Shown: positions 34,850-47,517 of the stretch, piece after piece
Numbering within the stretch: position 1 is the first letter of the stretch
Layout of the letters: the number at the start of each line of letters is the position of its first letter
Assembly: GCA_036346375.1 (NCBI GenBank)
Contig: CM070515.1
Span: 14,840,423 to 14,904,422 of the forward strand
DNA: 64,000 nucleotides
Direction: 5' to 3'
From: Guadua angustifolia
Lineage: Eukaryota; Streptophyta; Magnoliopsida; Poales; Poaceae
The notes under the pieces: generated by a model
What the model saw: the letters and a program-made list of their open reading frames with translations, nothing else
Database searches by the model: none
What the model was told of the DNA's origin: nothing
Translations under genes and position numbers: made by a program

Positions 34850-36380
34850 GGCCGAAACATTTTTATCGTCGGTAAAATAGCCGACGACACAAAGTTACCC
34901 TCGTCGACGGCTATAATGCAAACCGCGATATATATAGACCAGCGGTCGTGTCCTCGGCTCCACTTAACCCGACGACATAGAGCTCGACCGTGTCCTCGGT
35001 CTAACTTAACCCGACGACACACGGGCACTCCGCCCAAACAGGAGTCTTGCGTAGCGATGAAATTTGAATTTCAGATCCCGCCAACACAAGCCGTGGTCAT
35101 GCTAACATAAACCCGACGATACAGAACTCCGCCATGTGGGACCAACTGCAGATTGCTCATGCACGAAGACTTTTTGTCGTCGGAGAGAAACAAATGACGA
35201 TAAAATGGTCTATGTCCACGGCATAAGTCCGGCCGAGCGACACGAGATAAAATTTTGTCGACGGCTTTATTTTAGCGGACGACAATAGTAATTCCAAACT
35301 AATTCATAAAATCTATTTGAAAATGTTTTTGTTATTTTTAAAATTAAGAAAACTTAAATAGAGCTTTTAGAATAGTTGTTAGACAACACACATCTATATG
35401 AAATGTAATTTTTTATTATTTAGTTAATTGGTATGTGACAGCGCTGTGTGATGTCTCCGTACGATACGTCGAGTTTGAGTAGAACCTTATGACGTTCCAT
35501 CATTTGGCGATTGAAGAGCGAGGAATTAATGACCGAATAGGTCAGTGTATGTTGTAAAATCTTAAAGTGACCCTAGAAATGTCTCGTTCGACCGTCGTAG
35601 GTAGAAAAGTATCAAGAATGTACGGTGGTGGTGACTTTGTTACTCCCTTGAGTTTTCATTAGAACTTCTTGTGACGATGAAATCTTAGGGTGAAAGAAGA
35701 GCGAGCAATGGAATAGGTTGTGCATGTTCTAAAAACCTTAAACTGGTCCGAAAAATGTCTTGTTGGACGGTTGACATAGCCGCCGATATAAGTGTGAGCT
35801 ATTTTCGGTTTGTACATCAACCGTCGACATCATATTGTCTCTCCGTTGTGGGCCCGTGCATCTTTGTGTGCGAGGGGTTTAATTGATTAATAATATCTAT
35901 GAAATTGCAAAAATGGCTTTTAGGTATATGCTATAGTTTAAGGGACATTGGTATACTATAATTTTTAAGGGACATTAATTTATATATATTAATTCAAATT
36001 AGTTATGTAGATGGATGCACCAACTGGTTGATACCCATATCTCGTATCTGCGGTTCAATTTAGGCCGACGACAAAAATAGCCGATGGTCGGTTTCATATA
36101 AGCGAAGACACAGAGATGACTTAGTGTCGTCGGTCCGATGTAGGCCGACGACATAGATCCTATCTGCGGTGGGTCCGACTCGATGTCGGCGGTATTATGT
36201 TAGGCAAGCGACACAAGTATTGCATTTAACAAAAGCAGGCCGCTCGGGACTTAGCACATTCCTCGGTAGCCTCCGTGTCTCTGCGGTGGGTCCGACTCGA
36301 TGTCGGCGGTTTCACTTTGTAGGCCGACGACACAAGTATTGATTTAACAGTCGGCTCGATCTGGGACTTAGCACATCCGC
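34850..36380. repeat. Left subterminal repeats of the CACTA element
   Basis: Motifs CCGACGACA and GTCCTCGGC recur many times (for example near 34880, 34970, 35020, 36065, 36145 and 36330). A 117-bp tandem duplication is visible, with CTGCGGTGGGTCCGACTCGA at 36164 and again at 36281. Such arrays are the transposase-binding regions of CACTA elements. Confidence 0.85.
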
Positions 36381-36384
36381 TCGA

Positions 36385-37160
36385 TTGTTCCTTCCTCCGT
36401 CTTGTGGCCTTGAAGCCAAACTCGGCCAGCTGCGCCTCGACTCTGCGCCCCTCCGGCCGTCCTGCGCCCCGAGTCCTCTGCGCGCCTCCTGCGCGCCCTT
36501 CCATTGTCGGCGCCTCCTTCCGGCGGTCGGCGGCCGCCCAAGCCTCCCCCGCGCCTCACTGGTGTGCCCGGCCGCGCCCATTGCTCACGCCGCCGATGCC
36601 CTCCTCTCCTCTGCAGTGCGCTCTAGCCCGACGACTGATTGGTGCCTCCTCCTCTTTGGTGTGTGAAATTGAGGTATATCTTCTTTGAGTTTAGCATGCA
36701 TGTATGGTGTTTGTGCAAATGTCTAGCTAGGATTTCTGGTTTTGAGATGATTTTGGTTAGAGGATGGGAGAGATTAGAAATTGTGTTTGATGTGATTTAG
36801 CAAGGTAGACACATTATCGCTAGAGATTTTACACTGTATCCTGGGAGAGATTATTATGCACCATGTCTTGCATAGGTGGATTCATGTGGGGTCCTACTTC
36901 AGCATTAGAAAGAGCATTCAAAGATTATCTAGCAAGCCCAGAGGAAACAAAAGTGATGCTTCAGTATGCCTCCAGATTTAGTGGGCATATTGCTAAATTC
37001 GAGGCCTTTATTGATTTTTGCCTGCATGTCTTGTTTAGGGAGAACAATAATTGTGGGAGGTCGTCCACACCCGAACCACGCCGCCCCGGCTTTCCCCGAG
37101 CTCGTCCACGCCGTCGGTCCCGCCTCGACCTCCTAGTCGCCATCTCGGTTAAGGTAATCT
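36385..37160 (+). other. GC-rich exon-like block and leader region in the CACTA element
   Basis: Two GC-rich, Pro/Arg/Ala-coding patches (about 36400-36640 and 37060-37140) sit in AT-rich DNA. The second is followed by GTAATCTCC, a possible splice donor. They may be untranslated leader exons of the transposase or captured host sequence. I recognise no protein family. Confidence 0.3.
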
Positions 37161-38155
37161 CCGGTGTGAATGTAGCCCAATATATATGCAGAATGTAGTC
37201 TAAATTTGTGATGGAATGTATGTGCATAATGTTGTGATGCAATGAAATGTATATGCAAAATGTAGCCGAGTAATCCATGAGAAATGTATATGCTATATGT
37301 GGTTGTTATTATATTAAATCTTGTCTTTTGTCTGCCGAGTGGATGTCCTAGGTTTAGGGAGGTCTTTCGCGAAATTTCTAATAATTTGGTAAGTTACTTG
37401 ATTGGTACAATTACATAGGATCGCACATGATATTTCATCGTATTACTTAGAACCGTAGCTAACTTGATACTCAACTAGACAAGCGGATCGTTCTTAAGCT
37501 CGTCTTTTACAAAATGCGAGTCAAGCAAGGAATATCTGGGCATTATTCTAGTGTGGCTAAGAAATCATATATAACCTCGATGAGTGGTATGGTTGTTGTG
37601 CATTTTAATTCTCAGAGATTCAAATGGACATGATATGTAATTCTAGTGTTTTCGATTTCACGGAATCCAAATAGGAACTAAGGCATTTGTGTGGGAAAAA
37701 AATAAATGATTCAAGTGTGTATATATAGTGTATATTGCTTGCAAATCAACCGAGCGAGTTAAACCCGTTGAGCGCGCGATATTTTCGTAAGGAGCTCGGA
37801 CGGTGATTCGTTGGGTTCCATTACGAAAAGTGTTGCGCTCTCGAGTTGTCCATGTTTTGGATTACCCACGGATGTGTTGAGTACGATGGTCGTGACACGA
37901 GGGTGTCTGGGTTGGGATTCGGCGGTATTTCCTGTCGTTCTCCTAGTGCATAACATAAGTGGTACGCTGCACCGTCGTTGCACTTGGAGAACAACGGGTT
38001 ATCTTCGCCGAATTCACCCGAGCACCCTCATGCCACTTACCCGTTTTAAGCCCACATCGATGGGTGGGTAAGCCCTCCTATTTAGCAAGGCTTAAAGCTG
38101 TCTAAATCTAAAATTTGGATACATGCATTGACGTTATGTAGTAAGCGATCTTTGG

Positions 38156-40420
38156 ATGGAAGATCGGCGGTGGATGTACGATGGTTGGATGAAGTCCAGG
38201 AGACACACTGACGAGTGGATCGAGAAGGCTAGAGCATTCGTGGATGATGCTTTCGAAGATTCCCGACCCTAATGCGTGGTGCGTGTGGTGTCCTTGCGCT
38301 GCGTGCTCGAACACCGAGAAGAGGACCAAGAAGGATATTAGCCATCACCTATGTAGGCATGGCTTCAAACCAAATTACTTTGTATGGATAGCTCATGGCG
38401 AGAGGAAGCGTCCGCCACGGTGTGGCCCTGTGGATTTTGAAGAGGGCTACGACGAAGTCGAAGTTGATAGATTAGAGCGAGCTCACGGATGATGTGGCTC
38501 GACCACGATCTCTCCCCAAGGAAGAGTCAGAGCCACTTGCTTAGAACAATTCGAGAAGCTCCTTGATTCGCCAAGTTCTTGTTGCATGAGCATACCGATG
38601 TGTTGTACTCTCGGCGATGTCGCGTCTAATGGCGGTGAAGACCAAGTACAACTGTCGACCAATTGCTTCAACGACCTTTGCAAAAGCTATTTGGATAGCC
38701 TCCTTCCGAGTGGACACAAGATGACTCGAATCTTTACGAGTCGAAGAAGCTTCTTCGTGTGTTAGGCATGCCGTGTGAGAGGATAGACTATTGCCCAAAG
38801 TTCTGCATGCTTTAGTGCCCAAAGTTCTGCATGCTTTATTGGAAGACCGATTCTGAATTTGCGGCGGAGACTAGGAATGTGCGTATAGGCCTCTCGACCG
38901 ATGGGTTCACGCCATTCAATATGATGGCGCTTGCCGTGCAATCTTTGGCCGGTGTCGCAATCCCGTATAATCTGCCGCCTCAACTCGCTTGAAAGAAGAG
39001 TACATGTTTCTTTCCGTTATAATACCGGGCCTAAGTCTCTGGAAAAAACTTAGATCTATTCATGCAACCTCTGGTAGAAGAGGTGACGATTGTGGACTAA
39101 AGGAGTCTTGACGCATGATAGCTACAAGGGAAGAACTTTAGGATCGTCGCATACCTATGGTCAATACACGATTTTCCGCGTATGGCATGTTCTCGGTGGA
39201 GCACGCATGGAAAGTTGTCATGCCCTATATGCTGCGTAATAATCGATGCTTTCACCACCGAAAAATGGGGTAAGTCTGTTGGTTCATTGTCACCGTTGTT
39301 TCGGAGCCGAAGCACCCATTTAGGAATCAAAAAGGCATTTCGCAAAGGCAAGGCGTGAAGAAGGGCCACCGAACGTTTCAAGTGCGAGGATATCATCGTG
39401 GCATGACGATCTAGCGGATATCGGGTATGTGAAAGACTATGGTGAGGAGCACCATTGGACTCATAAGTGCAGACATCTACAACCTTCCTTATGCAAAAGA
39501 CACGAAGCTACCTCACAACATCGACGTGATGCACCAAGAGAAAAATATGTGCGAGTCGATCGTGAACACAAACTGGGACATCCCACGAAGACTAAAGATA
39601 ACAAGAAAGCACGCCCGATCAAGGCTCGATATGTGATCGGCGGACATGAACCTCGATGAGAATGGGAGGAAACCTAGGGCAAAATTTCGCCTTACATTGG
39701 GCAAATAAAGCGATTCTTGATTGGATTAAGGAAAAGGTTAAATTCGAGATGGTTATGCGGCGAACCTTCGACATGCCGTTAGTATAGAGCAATGCAAGTT
39801 AAATGGGATGAATGCCCACGACTATAAAGTCTTCATAGGCGTCTGTTTCGGTAGTGTGGCGTGGATATGTTGGCGATGATATATGGATCACTTTGGCGAG
39901 CTTAGCTTCTTCTATCGAGAGCTGCGCAAAGAGATATCCGTGATCGAGGATGGAGGAATTGGAGAAGGACATTGTCGTGCTTGTGACAAAGCTCGAGAAG
40001 ATTTATGTCCTCGGTTTTTCAATTGCATGCAACATCTCTTGGTTCATCTGCCATAAGAAGCAAAAGTTGGGGGCGGTAGCGGTTTAGGTGGATGTATCTT
40101 TGTGGGCGCATGATGAAAAGTCTTAGGCGAAGGTGAAGAACAAAGCACGAGTTGAAGGCAGTATTGCCGAAGCTTGGCTAATTCAGGAGATCGCCTACTT
40201 CACGGACAAATACTTTGCGACAAAAAACAAGGTCCATGTGCCACAACCAAGGTATAAGAAGGCACGTCACAGAAGTACTTCCAACTTGGAGGTGTTCCAT
40301 GACCAAGCCGGATGCAATGTCGGCAAAAGCACCACACGTGACTTGGACGCAGCGGAAAAGGATTTGATTCAGTTGTACGTGTACGACAACATGGATGAAA
40401 TGAAGGTGTACATCGAGTAA
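38156..40420 (+). pseudogene. CACTA TNP2-type transposase (Transposase-associated, Transposase_21 and DUF4218-like domains)
   Basis: The enzyme would cut and move the CACTA element. The ATG at 38156 opens MEDRRWMYDGWMKSRRHTDEW, the start of the transposase-associated domain. After a frameshift near 38270 it continues at 38280-38450 with WCVWCPCAACSN and HHLCRHGFKPNYFVWIAHGE. The Transposase_21 core lies at about 38700-39720 in several frames: IGLSTDGFTPFNMMAL, IPGPKSPGKNLDLFMQPL, and LPHNIDVMHQEKNMCES at about 39510. A DUF4218-like part follows: HDYKVFIGV at about 39820, FYRELRKEISVIEDG near 39912, and an intact 3' stretch at 40133-40420 with KNKARVEGSIAEAWLIQEI. Many indels make it a pseudogene. 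Confidence 0.88.
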
Positions 40421-41159
40421 GTCAATAAATGTCTGAAATAAGTCATAAATACGTACTTATGAAATAAATGTCTGAAATAAATATTAAATCTTGTAGTCAA
40501 TTTATTCAAGAAGAGTGGGAAGGATCGTGAACCTTGAGCGAACAAATTGACAATCGAAGCGGCGAGGTCGTGGACAAGGCCGTCCAAACTTTCTAACCTG
40601 GTTTCATTACCACGTAACCTTCTTCCTCTTATACAAGTTCACTTAATTTACAAATGTGTGGCATTTATTCCTTAATGAATTTTGCCTCGAATGCTTGTGC
40701 GATGTCAAAGACACCGCAGCGTCTTGAAACGATCTCCGACAAATGTCACGTGGATGCGGTAGTAGAATTAAGGTCCATGGATGCTATGATTGCCATGGAT
40801 ATCGATTTCGATCCGAAGCCGAGTCATTTCGCCCCAATGCAACGAGGATGAGCGTTGGGGTGATTGGCGTCGAGCACTTGAGGAGGGTGAGGACGAGGAT
40901 GAGGGCGGGGACGAGGACTGAGTCCATTGGAGTCTGTTGGTACCGAGTCGAGGGTGCCTCCCTCGAGCTCTGACGGGATCCAAGAAGAGTCGGGGCGGAA
41001 TAAATTGCCAAAGCCCCCACAGATCCAGTAAGCGGGATCTTGATAGTTGTTTCTAGCGAGGCGAAGGTATGTGCTATAAATTTTCGATGTCTTTTATTGC
41101 TAACCACAAACTTGATAACTACTTGTTATGAATTCTTCATCAGTGGCTTGGTTTGCCTC

Positions 41160-42410
41160 AACAAGGGTAGGTGAGGCCGGGCCACTTGCTAGGGGTGATC
41201 TTGAAGCGGCTCTACCCCGGCGAGTGGGCGAGGTGGTGCTCGACGCCCGTGACTAGATGGAGCGACTACTCGCTCGTGGAGGACGACGAGGAGGAGGCAT
41301 CGCGGATCATTGCATAGCCGGAGTTACGGGTAAGTTGTCATTTCTATTAATGTTTTCGTGTTTATAGCTTCACGTGTTTGTTTCGTTTCAGCGAGGTATC
41401 GGCTTGGCCTCGCGCATCCCAGGGCGACTATCATGCTTGCATACCTGCTTTCGACACAATGGCGGCAAAGACGGTCGAGGGCGCCATCGAGTTATGCCGG
41501 GGCGGTGATGAAGCACTACAAAACACGGGGATGAAGATCTCGAGGGCACATGCCTTGCGGCGATTACCTCGGCGAAGGAGTACCGCCTTGGCGCCCCGGT
41601 TTGGATGGACAAGTGTCCACACGCTGGAAGGATCTCGCAAGATGTGGGCATCGAAGGAGTGGATCGAGAGGTCCAAGAGGAACAGGGGGAATCGAGAAGC
41701 CAACCCCGAGATCTGTGTGACCTACCTAGGTGGACGAGGCATGGGTCACGTCGCGCGCGATATCGTAAGTATACTAAGTACAACTCTAGCATTCTTGTCA
41801 ATTCAGTTTTTCATTTCACATTTGAAATTGAGCTGCAGGAGTCGGAGAGCAGGACTTGACCCAAGCGAGTTCACCGTGTGACGCCTTGACACACGCCCGT
41901 GTCCGACTTGACGGTACACAACCACCGATGCACCCGGTTTGCCAGAGAAGATTGTAAGTGACTTTCTCTTTTCGCCGCTTCTACTGACTATTGCAAGCTG
42001 TGGCGAGCTAATCCACTTCATATCTTATTTGTTTCGCAGGATACATACAAGGCAGACCATGAAGGAGAAGCACGGTGCGATTGTGACCCCTTGACCATGC
42101 GGTTGACCCTCCGGTCATCTACGACGATTCGGTGGGAGGAGTCATGGCGAGCTCGGCTTCATGGACTCGGTGGTGGCGCCCGAATCGTCTGAGGCCAAGT
42201 CAGACACGCCGACAATGAGCCGCCTCTTCCGCCAAAGGTACGCCTAGAAGCCCGGCGAAGATGATCGCAGAGTTGCAGCGAAGCAGATGCAAATGATGCG
42301 GCGGATGGCGGCGGATGAGCAATGGAGGCAAAGTGAGCGAGAGGAGGATAGGAGGCAGACGAGGCCCTCCAGTCGAACCTCTGGATGTACAACTATTTCG
42401 TGTAATTAAG
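41160..42410 (+). pseudogene. Second CACTA gene, En/Spm TNPA/Transposase_24-like
   Basis: A first exon-like stretch (about 41180-41330) ends in GGGTAAGTTG and a second starts after TTTCAG at about 41391. The reading includes RLYPGEWARW and, near 41570-41620, KEYRLGAPVWMDK, followed at about 41660 by EWIERSKRNRGNRE. This pattern resembles the plant Ptta/En/Spm family, whose members bind subterminal repeats. The last part (about 42255-42370) encodes KQMQMMRRMAADEQWRQSE, a coiled-coil-like tail. Frames change several times. It lies downstream of TNP2 on the same strand, as is usual in CACTA elements. Confidence 0.6.
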
Positions 42411-42419
42411 ATTGTATCG

Positions 42420-43920
42420 TAGCTCGTTGTACTTACACGTTTCAGATGCTAACATATCATATCCACGATGCGTTGCGGCGGGACCCTCCGGCTAGCCGCA
42501 GATGCCACCTCCGCGCCGTTCTTCACGCAGACATCGACAACCGACGCCCGCCGGGTAATGCATTTTGTTCGATTTTAGCTAACTATTCATACAAGTACAC
42601 AAATGCACAAGAGTTTTGAAAATTGTGGTTTCCTCTATTCTTGTAGGTGTCCACCTCATTGCGCTTTGCTCTCATGACGAATGCTCATGCAGGAGGTGAT
42701 TCGATGGCACTAGATCTATTGCAGATCAATTAAATCGACGATGTGTTTCTTGATCCGTTCTTTGGTTCACAGACTTAGTTAATTATTGCTTTTCTTTGGT
42801 TCATAATGTGATGTACACTTTTGGTTTGTGAGTGAATTTGTGAATTATTAATGCATTTTGCTATATGTGCTATATGTGCTTGGTTGGCTATCCTAATTTG
42901 CTTTATGTTGTTATCATATCAACTGTTGTCTTTTGTCTGTGAGTGGATGTCCTAGTTTTAGGGAAGTCTTTTGAAATTTTTTACTCTTTAAGTGCATTAC
43001 AATCTTTTAATAAATGGAAATTGCTTTAGGTTGAGTGAAATATGGTGTTGATCATAGTCTTCGAACTTTGAGCAAAACACATTGGAAACTTGACTAGTGA
43101 AGAAGTTGCATCCAAAATAAGAACAATTGCTCGATGGAGGGAAAGTTTGGTTGTAAGTACTTACATACTTTTGTTTTCTTTCAATACGTATGCCTAGTTA
43201 TTATTATGCTTTATTTTGTCAGTAAAAGGAGTTATTATTATACTTTATTGACAGATTGAGAGAGTTTTAAGTTGTTTTATTTTGTTTCTGCGGTACAAAA
43301 TGTCGAGAATCGGAGAAACTAAAATACCCCCATATCCACTAAATCTTGTGGAGCTTGAAACTTGCTTCTAGGTACATCGAGAATGAGTTTAGAGCACACT
43401 ATGAAGGTAATAAAACATATATTTTTAGAGTTTTATTTTTCCTTATGATTTTGCTAGCTAATTATGGCATAGCTCGGTGTCACGATGTTTTGTTTCTTTG
43501 GTTTCTTGTGATGTCCATACCGGATGGTGAAGAAGCATATCAAATTGGATTCATTAATTATCCCAGACGTAAACCGATAATCTCTCCAAACAATGACCTA
43601 CATGTCGGTTTTGAAATTTACTAGTGTGGCTTGTCCATGTTCTTATTTCTTGTCTCGATGATTCATAGTCTTGAACTTTGAGCAAAACACGTTGGAAAGC
43701 AGACTAGTGCAATTATATTGTCATTGTTACGGTGATATTTGTGAATGTGAATGTGTCAATGGAAACTTTGATCATTTGTGAATTGTATTGATGAATGTGA
43801 ATGTGTGTGAAATTATATATTGTGATTGTTACGGGCAATTGGGGATATAAACTGCTGGGAATGGGGTTTTTGCGAGGTTAAAATTGGATTTTTATAAAAT
43901 TCGATATTTTTTTATTTTTA
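42420..43920. other. AT-rich interior of the CACTA element
   Basis: No gene recognised. The phrase GTCTTTTGTCTG.GAGTGGATGTCCTAG at about 42930-42970 repeats one at about 37321-37350. Short phrases around 43050-43110 also recur at about 43665-43700 (TTTGAGCAAAACAC.TTGGAAA), so old internal duplications are present. Confidence 0.45.
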
Positions 43921-43924
43921 CAAC

Positions 43925-44520
43925 TTGTGTCCTCGGCTCCAATCATGCCGACGACACAAGATAGCCCTGTGTTACGGCACCGGAAAGTGCGTAGTCGTCG
44001 GCTATAGCGAGGCCGAGGACTGAGATGTCCACTCAGTGTCCTCGGCTCCAAATATGCCGACGACACAAGATAGCCCCTGTCACCGCAAGAAGTGCGTGGT
44101 GGTCGTCGGCTATAGCCTGGCCGAGGACACAGATGTCCACTCTGTGTCCTCGGCTCTAAATATGCCGACGACACAAGATAGCCCTGTGTTACGGCACCAA
44201 GAGTGCGTGTCGTTGGCTATAGCCCAGGCCGAGGACACAGATGTCTACTCTGTGTCGGCAGCATTAATTAAGCCGAGGACAAAAGTGTGCCATCTGTTTC
44301 GGCAGTCTAATTTAAGCCGACGACAAATGTCTGGGTGTCGGGCCGGCCCCGGATGGCATCTGTATCCTCGGGATTTATTGTGGCCGTCGACATAGGTACT
44401 CAGTGTCGTCGACTCTGTGTCGTGGGACTTGTGTCGTCGGGAGGCCGACGACATAGCTCTGTGTCGGCGGTTTTGGCATCTGTGTCGTCGGTAAAAGCCG
44501 AGGACACTGAGCAAGATCTC
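43925..44520. repeat. Right subterminal repeats of the CACTA element
   Basis: Three consecutive ~107-bp units start near 43926, 44033 and 44141. Each runs from TGTGTCCTCGGCTC through GCCGACGACACAAGATAGCCC to GCCGAGGACACAGATGTC. Shorter copies in both orientations then run to the terminus. Confidence 0.88.
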
Positions 44521-45461
44521 TGTAGTGGCGGCGGAAGACTTCGGAACTGCGGCGAGCACGTACGGCGTCTATGGTGGACCTTGGGATGCATGAAAGGGCT
44601 CTACATGTGCGGGATGAGGTGCTTTATACCCGGGGCTAGCTAATGAAGCGGCAGGGACGCTCGACGGCGAGTTAATGCGACGGTTTCTCACCGGAAACAA
44701 TGGCGGCGACGGTAACGCATGGAAGACGAAGCGAAGCGACGTGGCCTCCTCTCGCGCGTAGGATGAAGATCTAACGGTGCGGAAAATAAAATGACGCGGG
44801 CGATTCGTGACCACCCGATCAAGATCGCACGGTGGAAATAAAGGCGACGCTAGGGTTTTGGCGTGGGCACAGTAGTGGGCTCGGCCCGTTACTGTTCCTC
44901 CGAATTTCAAAGGTTTTTTTTTTGAATAAAAATAATTCTGAATATTCATTTAAATTATTTGAGGCTTCAAAAATACCAGAAAAATTCTAGAAAAATTCTA
45001 GAAAATATTTTAAGACATGTTGAACTCAAATAAAATATTTTCACTTTTATTTTGTTAAAACTTTTCATTATTAAATTAATTTTCAGAAAAGAACTAATTT
45101 CCAGAAATTCAAATGAATCCAATTAAATTACAGAAATTCCCAAAAATTCAGAATAAATTATAAAATTTAAATTTAGCCAAATTTGAGGATGTTACACAAG
45201 ATCCCGACTTGGAGAGAAGATGGTTGGAATCAAGCTCCAAGTGGACGTGCTAAAAGGCAAAGGTAAAACTAGATAGACTAAGGATGTGTTCGTAGTATTT
45301 TACCAGTTTTGTTGTTTGGATAGAAGACCGGGTTGCTAGTTAGATTACCGTACTATTAAGAGGGGTTGAGTCATTTAGCTTGAGTTTCATCATGCGTTGA
45401 TAAACTCAATCCGATTCACTCTAGTTCACTCTCTTAATTTGGTTTTTGCATGATGCCCAAA

Positions 45462-45690
45462 TTTGCATGTGTTGCAAATAAAGGAAGCTCATGCTTGCTT
45501 CTTAGTTGATTTGGATTTTGCATGGAGCTATTGATTTGCATGTGTTGCAAAAGAAGATAGCTCATGCATTTGGTTTAACGATTGTTCTTTACATGGAGCT
45601 AAGTATTTGCATGTGTTGTAATAGTGAAAGCTCATGCATTGATTTTCTTAGCTTGTGACTAGTAGAATTTGCAAATGTGTTCTACAAATT
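45462..45690. repeat. ~72-bp tandem repeat in the SIRE-like LTR
   Basis: TTTGCATGTGTTG starts units at 45462, 45535 and 45606 (periods 73 and 71), each followed by AGCTCATGC. Weaker echoes of GTGTTGATCAT / TTTGCAAATGTG continue to about 46160. Confidence 0.8.
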
Positions 45691-47517
45691 GCAAGAGATC
45701 ATGTGTTGATCATCACAAGGCTAATCAAGTTTATTATTTGGTGTTTGCAAAATGAGTTTTTGCAAAATATTGATGTTTATGCTTCTTATCTTGGAGGATG
45801 AGATAAGCTTTTGCAAAGTGTTGTGATTATGTTTTGATTATCTCATGACTCAAGATTTGATTTTAATTGAATGGATTTGTTTTTTTGCAAATAAGTTGAA
45901 AGTTTATGAGATTGGACCTGGAACATGTGTTCTATTTCAGCCAAAGAGAGAATGCTAAAGTGATTAGTAATGTCTTCTTGAGAACATTTGCAAATGTGTT
46001 TTGCAAAGTATCGTGATTATGTGTTGATCATTACATGGCTCAAGAGTTGATCTTGTAGACTCTTGGTTTATTATTTGCAAATGTGTTTTGCAAATAAGTT
46101 AAGCTTAACACAATTCTTAGAGCATGTGTTGAGGATTTGCAAATTATTATGATCATGTGTTGATCACCACATGACTCAGAGAATTAACCTTTATTGGTTC
46201 TTTATTCAAAAAAGGATTGATTTTTATGTGAAATCATGCTTTATTTGAAAAGTTGACAGTACCGCTCTTGAGGTTGATAGCACTAGAGGTCCGATATTAT
46301 CGCTCTCAGTTGGCCGGTAGTGCTGGAGGTCTGGTACTACCGCCTTAGGGTTGGTAGCTTTTTCCTAGTGTGGCCTTTTTCTCTGGCCGGCACTACCGAT
46401 GTGTTGAGTCATACTGCCGGAGATCCGATAGTACCATGGCACATGTGCGATGTTCTTTTTCCAGATAATCATTTTGAGCATGTGTTGCTCAGAGTTTGGA
46501 GGCTGGAAGTACCACTACTGAGGCCAATACTACCGCTCAGCGGCGATCTCGCCTCAACGTGGGCGATAATGTGACGATGCAGGCAGCGACTAGTTTTTCA
46601 ACCGTTGCGCCAAAGGCCGACCCTACATGGGTGGTAGTGCTAGTTTTTCTAAGTTTTGCCCAATTTACCCTCCAATGACTAGTTTTCTTTTGAGAAGCTA
46701 TAAAAGGATGCCTTGGGCTGGTATTTGGAAATTGCTATAGTTTTGGAGAGGTTGTTGTTTTTTGTGATTAAGTTGTGCATGCATTGAACTCTCCAATTTG
46801 GTTTTTGTGCTAAGAGCAATTCTAATTTGCATGTCTTGCAATTAAAAGTGGGTTGAGTACTCTTTGTGCATATGTTGCACTTGGAGAAAAGCCTTATGCA
46901 TATGTTGCACTCGATGGTCACCATTGTGCTTTGTGTTGCACTTGGTGAGGTTTAAATTAGGAGGCTTGATCTATTACTCTTGATGTTTGCCAATACCTAG
47001 ATGGTGTAGCTGCATTGTACGTGGTGACCTTCTTGAAGGAGATTTGAAAAGGCCCAGCAAGTTTGTGAAGGTTGGAGCTTGCCTACCAAGAGGTGGAAAG
47101 AGTTACCACTAGTGAATTCGAGATGGGTGCTCAATTCGTGAAGCTGGTCCAATGTGTTTAGGCTAATCTCAATGTAGACTAGGGGAGACCAACAAGTCTC
47201 CGAACACCACGGTAAAAAGTATCGTGTCTCTTGTGATTTGCATTCGATTCTTTATTTACATTCAAGTAATTTATATATATTCATAGAATTGATTAATTGA
47301 TTGTTTGTACTTAGGATTGCAAATTATTGTCAAAGACTTAATTTATTAGTGTACTTAGTGAGTCTAGTTGATTTAGGCTTTAATTGTCAAAACCTTAGAA
47401 TTACGCTTCCACATATTATTTAGGTTTTGATGTAAGTGTTGATTCGTTAGTCAATAGAGTGAAGAATTTTTAAAACCGCCTATTTACCCCCCTCTAGTCG
47501 GCATCCTCAACCTTGCA

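Larger units (their letters stand above)
34825..44527 (+). mobile_element. CACTA (En/Spm-like) DNA transposon, 9.7 kb
   Basis: The right end reads CAAGATCTCTGTAGTG, whose inverse CACTACAGAGATCTTG opens with CACTA. The left end (CACAGGAAACAAGAACAGTG) matches it apart from loss of the TA-type bases, and both then read CAGTGTCCTCGGC. Both subterminal regions hold many CCGACGACA / GCCGAGGACA repeats. Inside, on the plus strand, are a TNP2-type transposase and a second En/Spm-type gene. A clean 3-bp duplication is not visible because the left terminus is damaged. Confidence 0.9.
31821..45196 (-). mobile_element. Tekay/Del-like solo LTR, split by a CACTA element
   Basis: It begins TGTCGTGCCCCGAATTTG and ends GAGGATGTTACA, and is flanked by CAAGA on both sides (31816-31820 and 45197-45201). 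Read from the right it starts TGTAACATCC, the usual start of Tekay/Del-type chromovirus LTRs, which run to 3-4 kb. Net of the CACTA insertion this one is about 3.67 kb. No gag or pol is present, so it is a solo LTR. Confidence 0.82.
30722..47517 (+). mobile_element. SIRE/Maximus-like LTR containing a two-level insertion
   Basis: The left end reads TGTAAGTTCAAGCTCCCCTTT, followed by TTTTGGTGGTTGAT, typical of this LTR type. The right end reads CCCCCCTCTAGTCGG and then CTTGCA. TGTAAG and the inverted end TGCAAG match in five of six bases. Without the 13.4-kb insert the LTR is about 3.4 kb. Bases 46260-46560 carry the TACTACCG-type motif. The pentamers outside the ends (GCGGT and ATGGC) do not match, so no target duplication is seen. 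Confidence 0.65.

Noticed and set aside
36226..36688. Arg/Ala/Pro-rich frames on both strands
   Set aside because: Opposite-strand frames over the GC-rich CACTA patch with no conserved motif. Recorded only as a compositional block.
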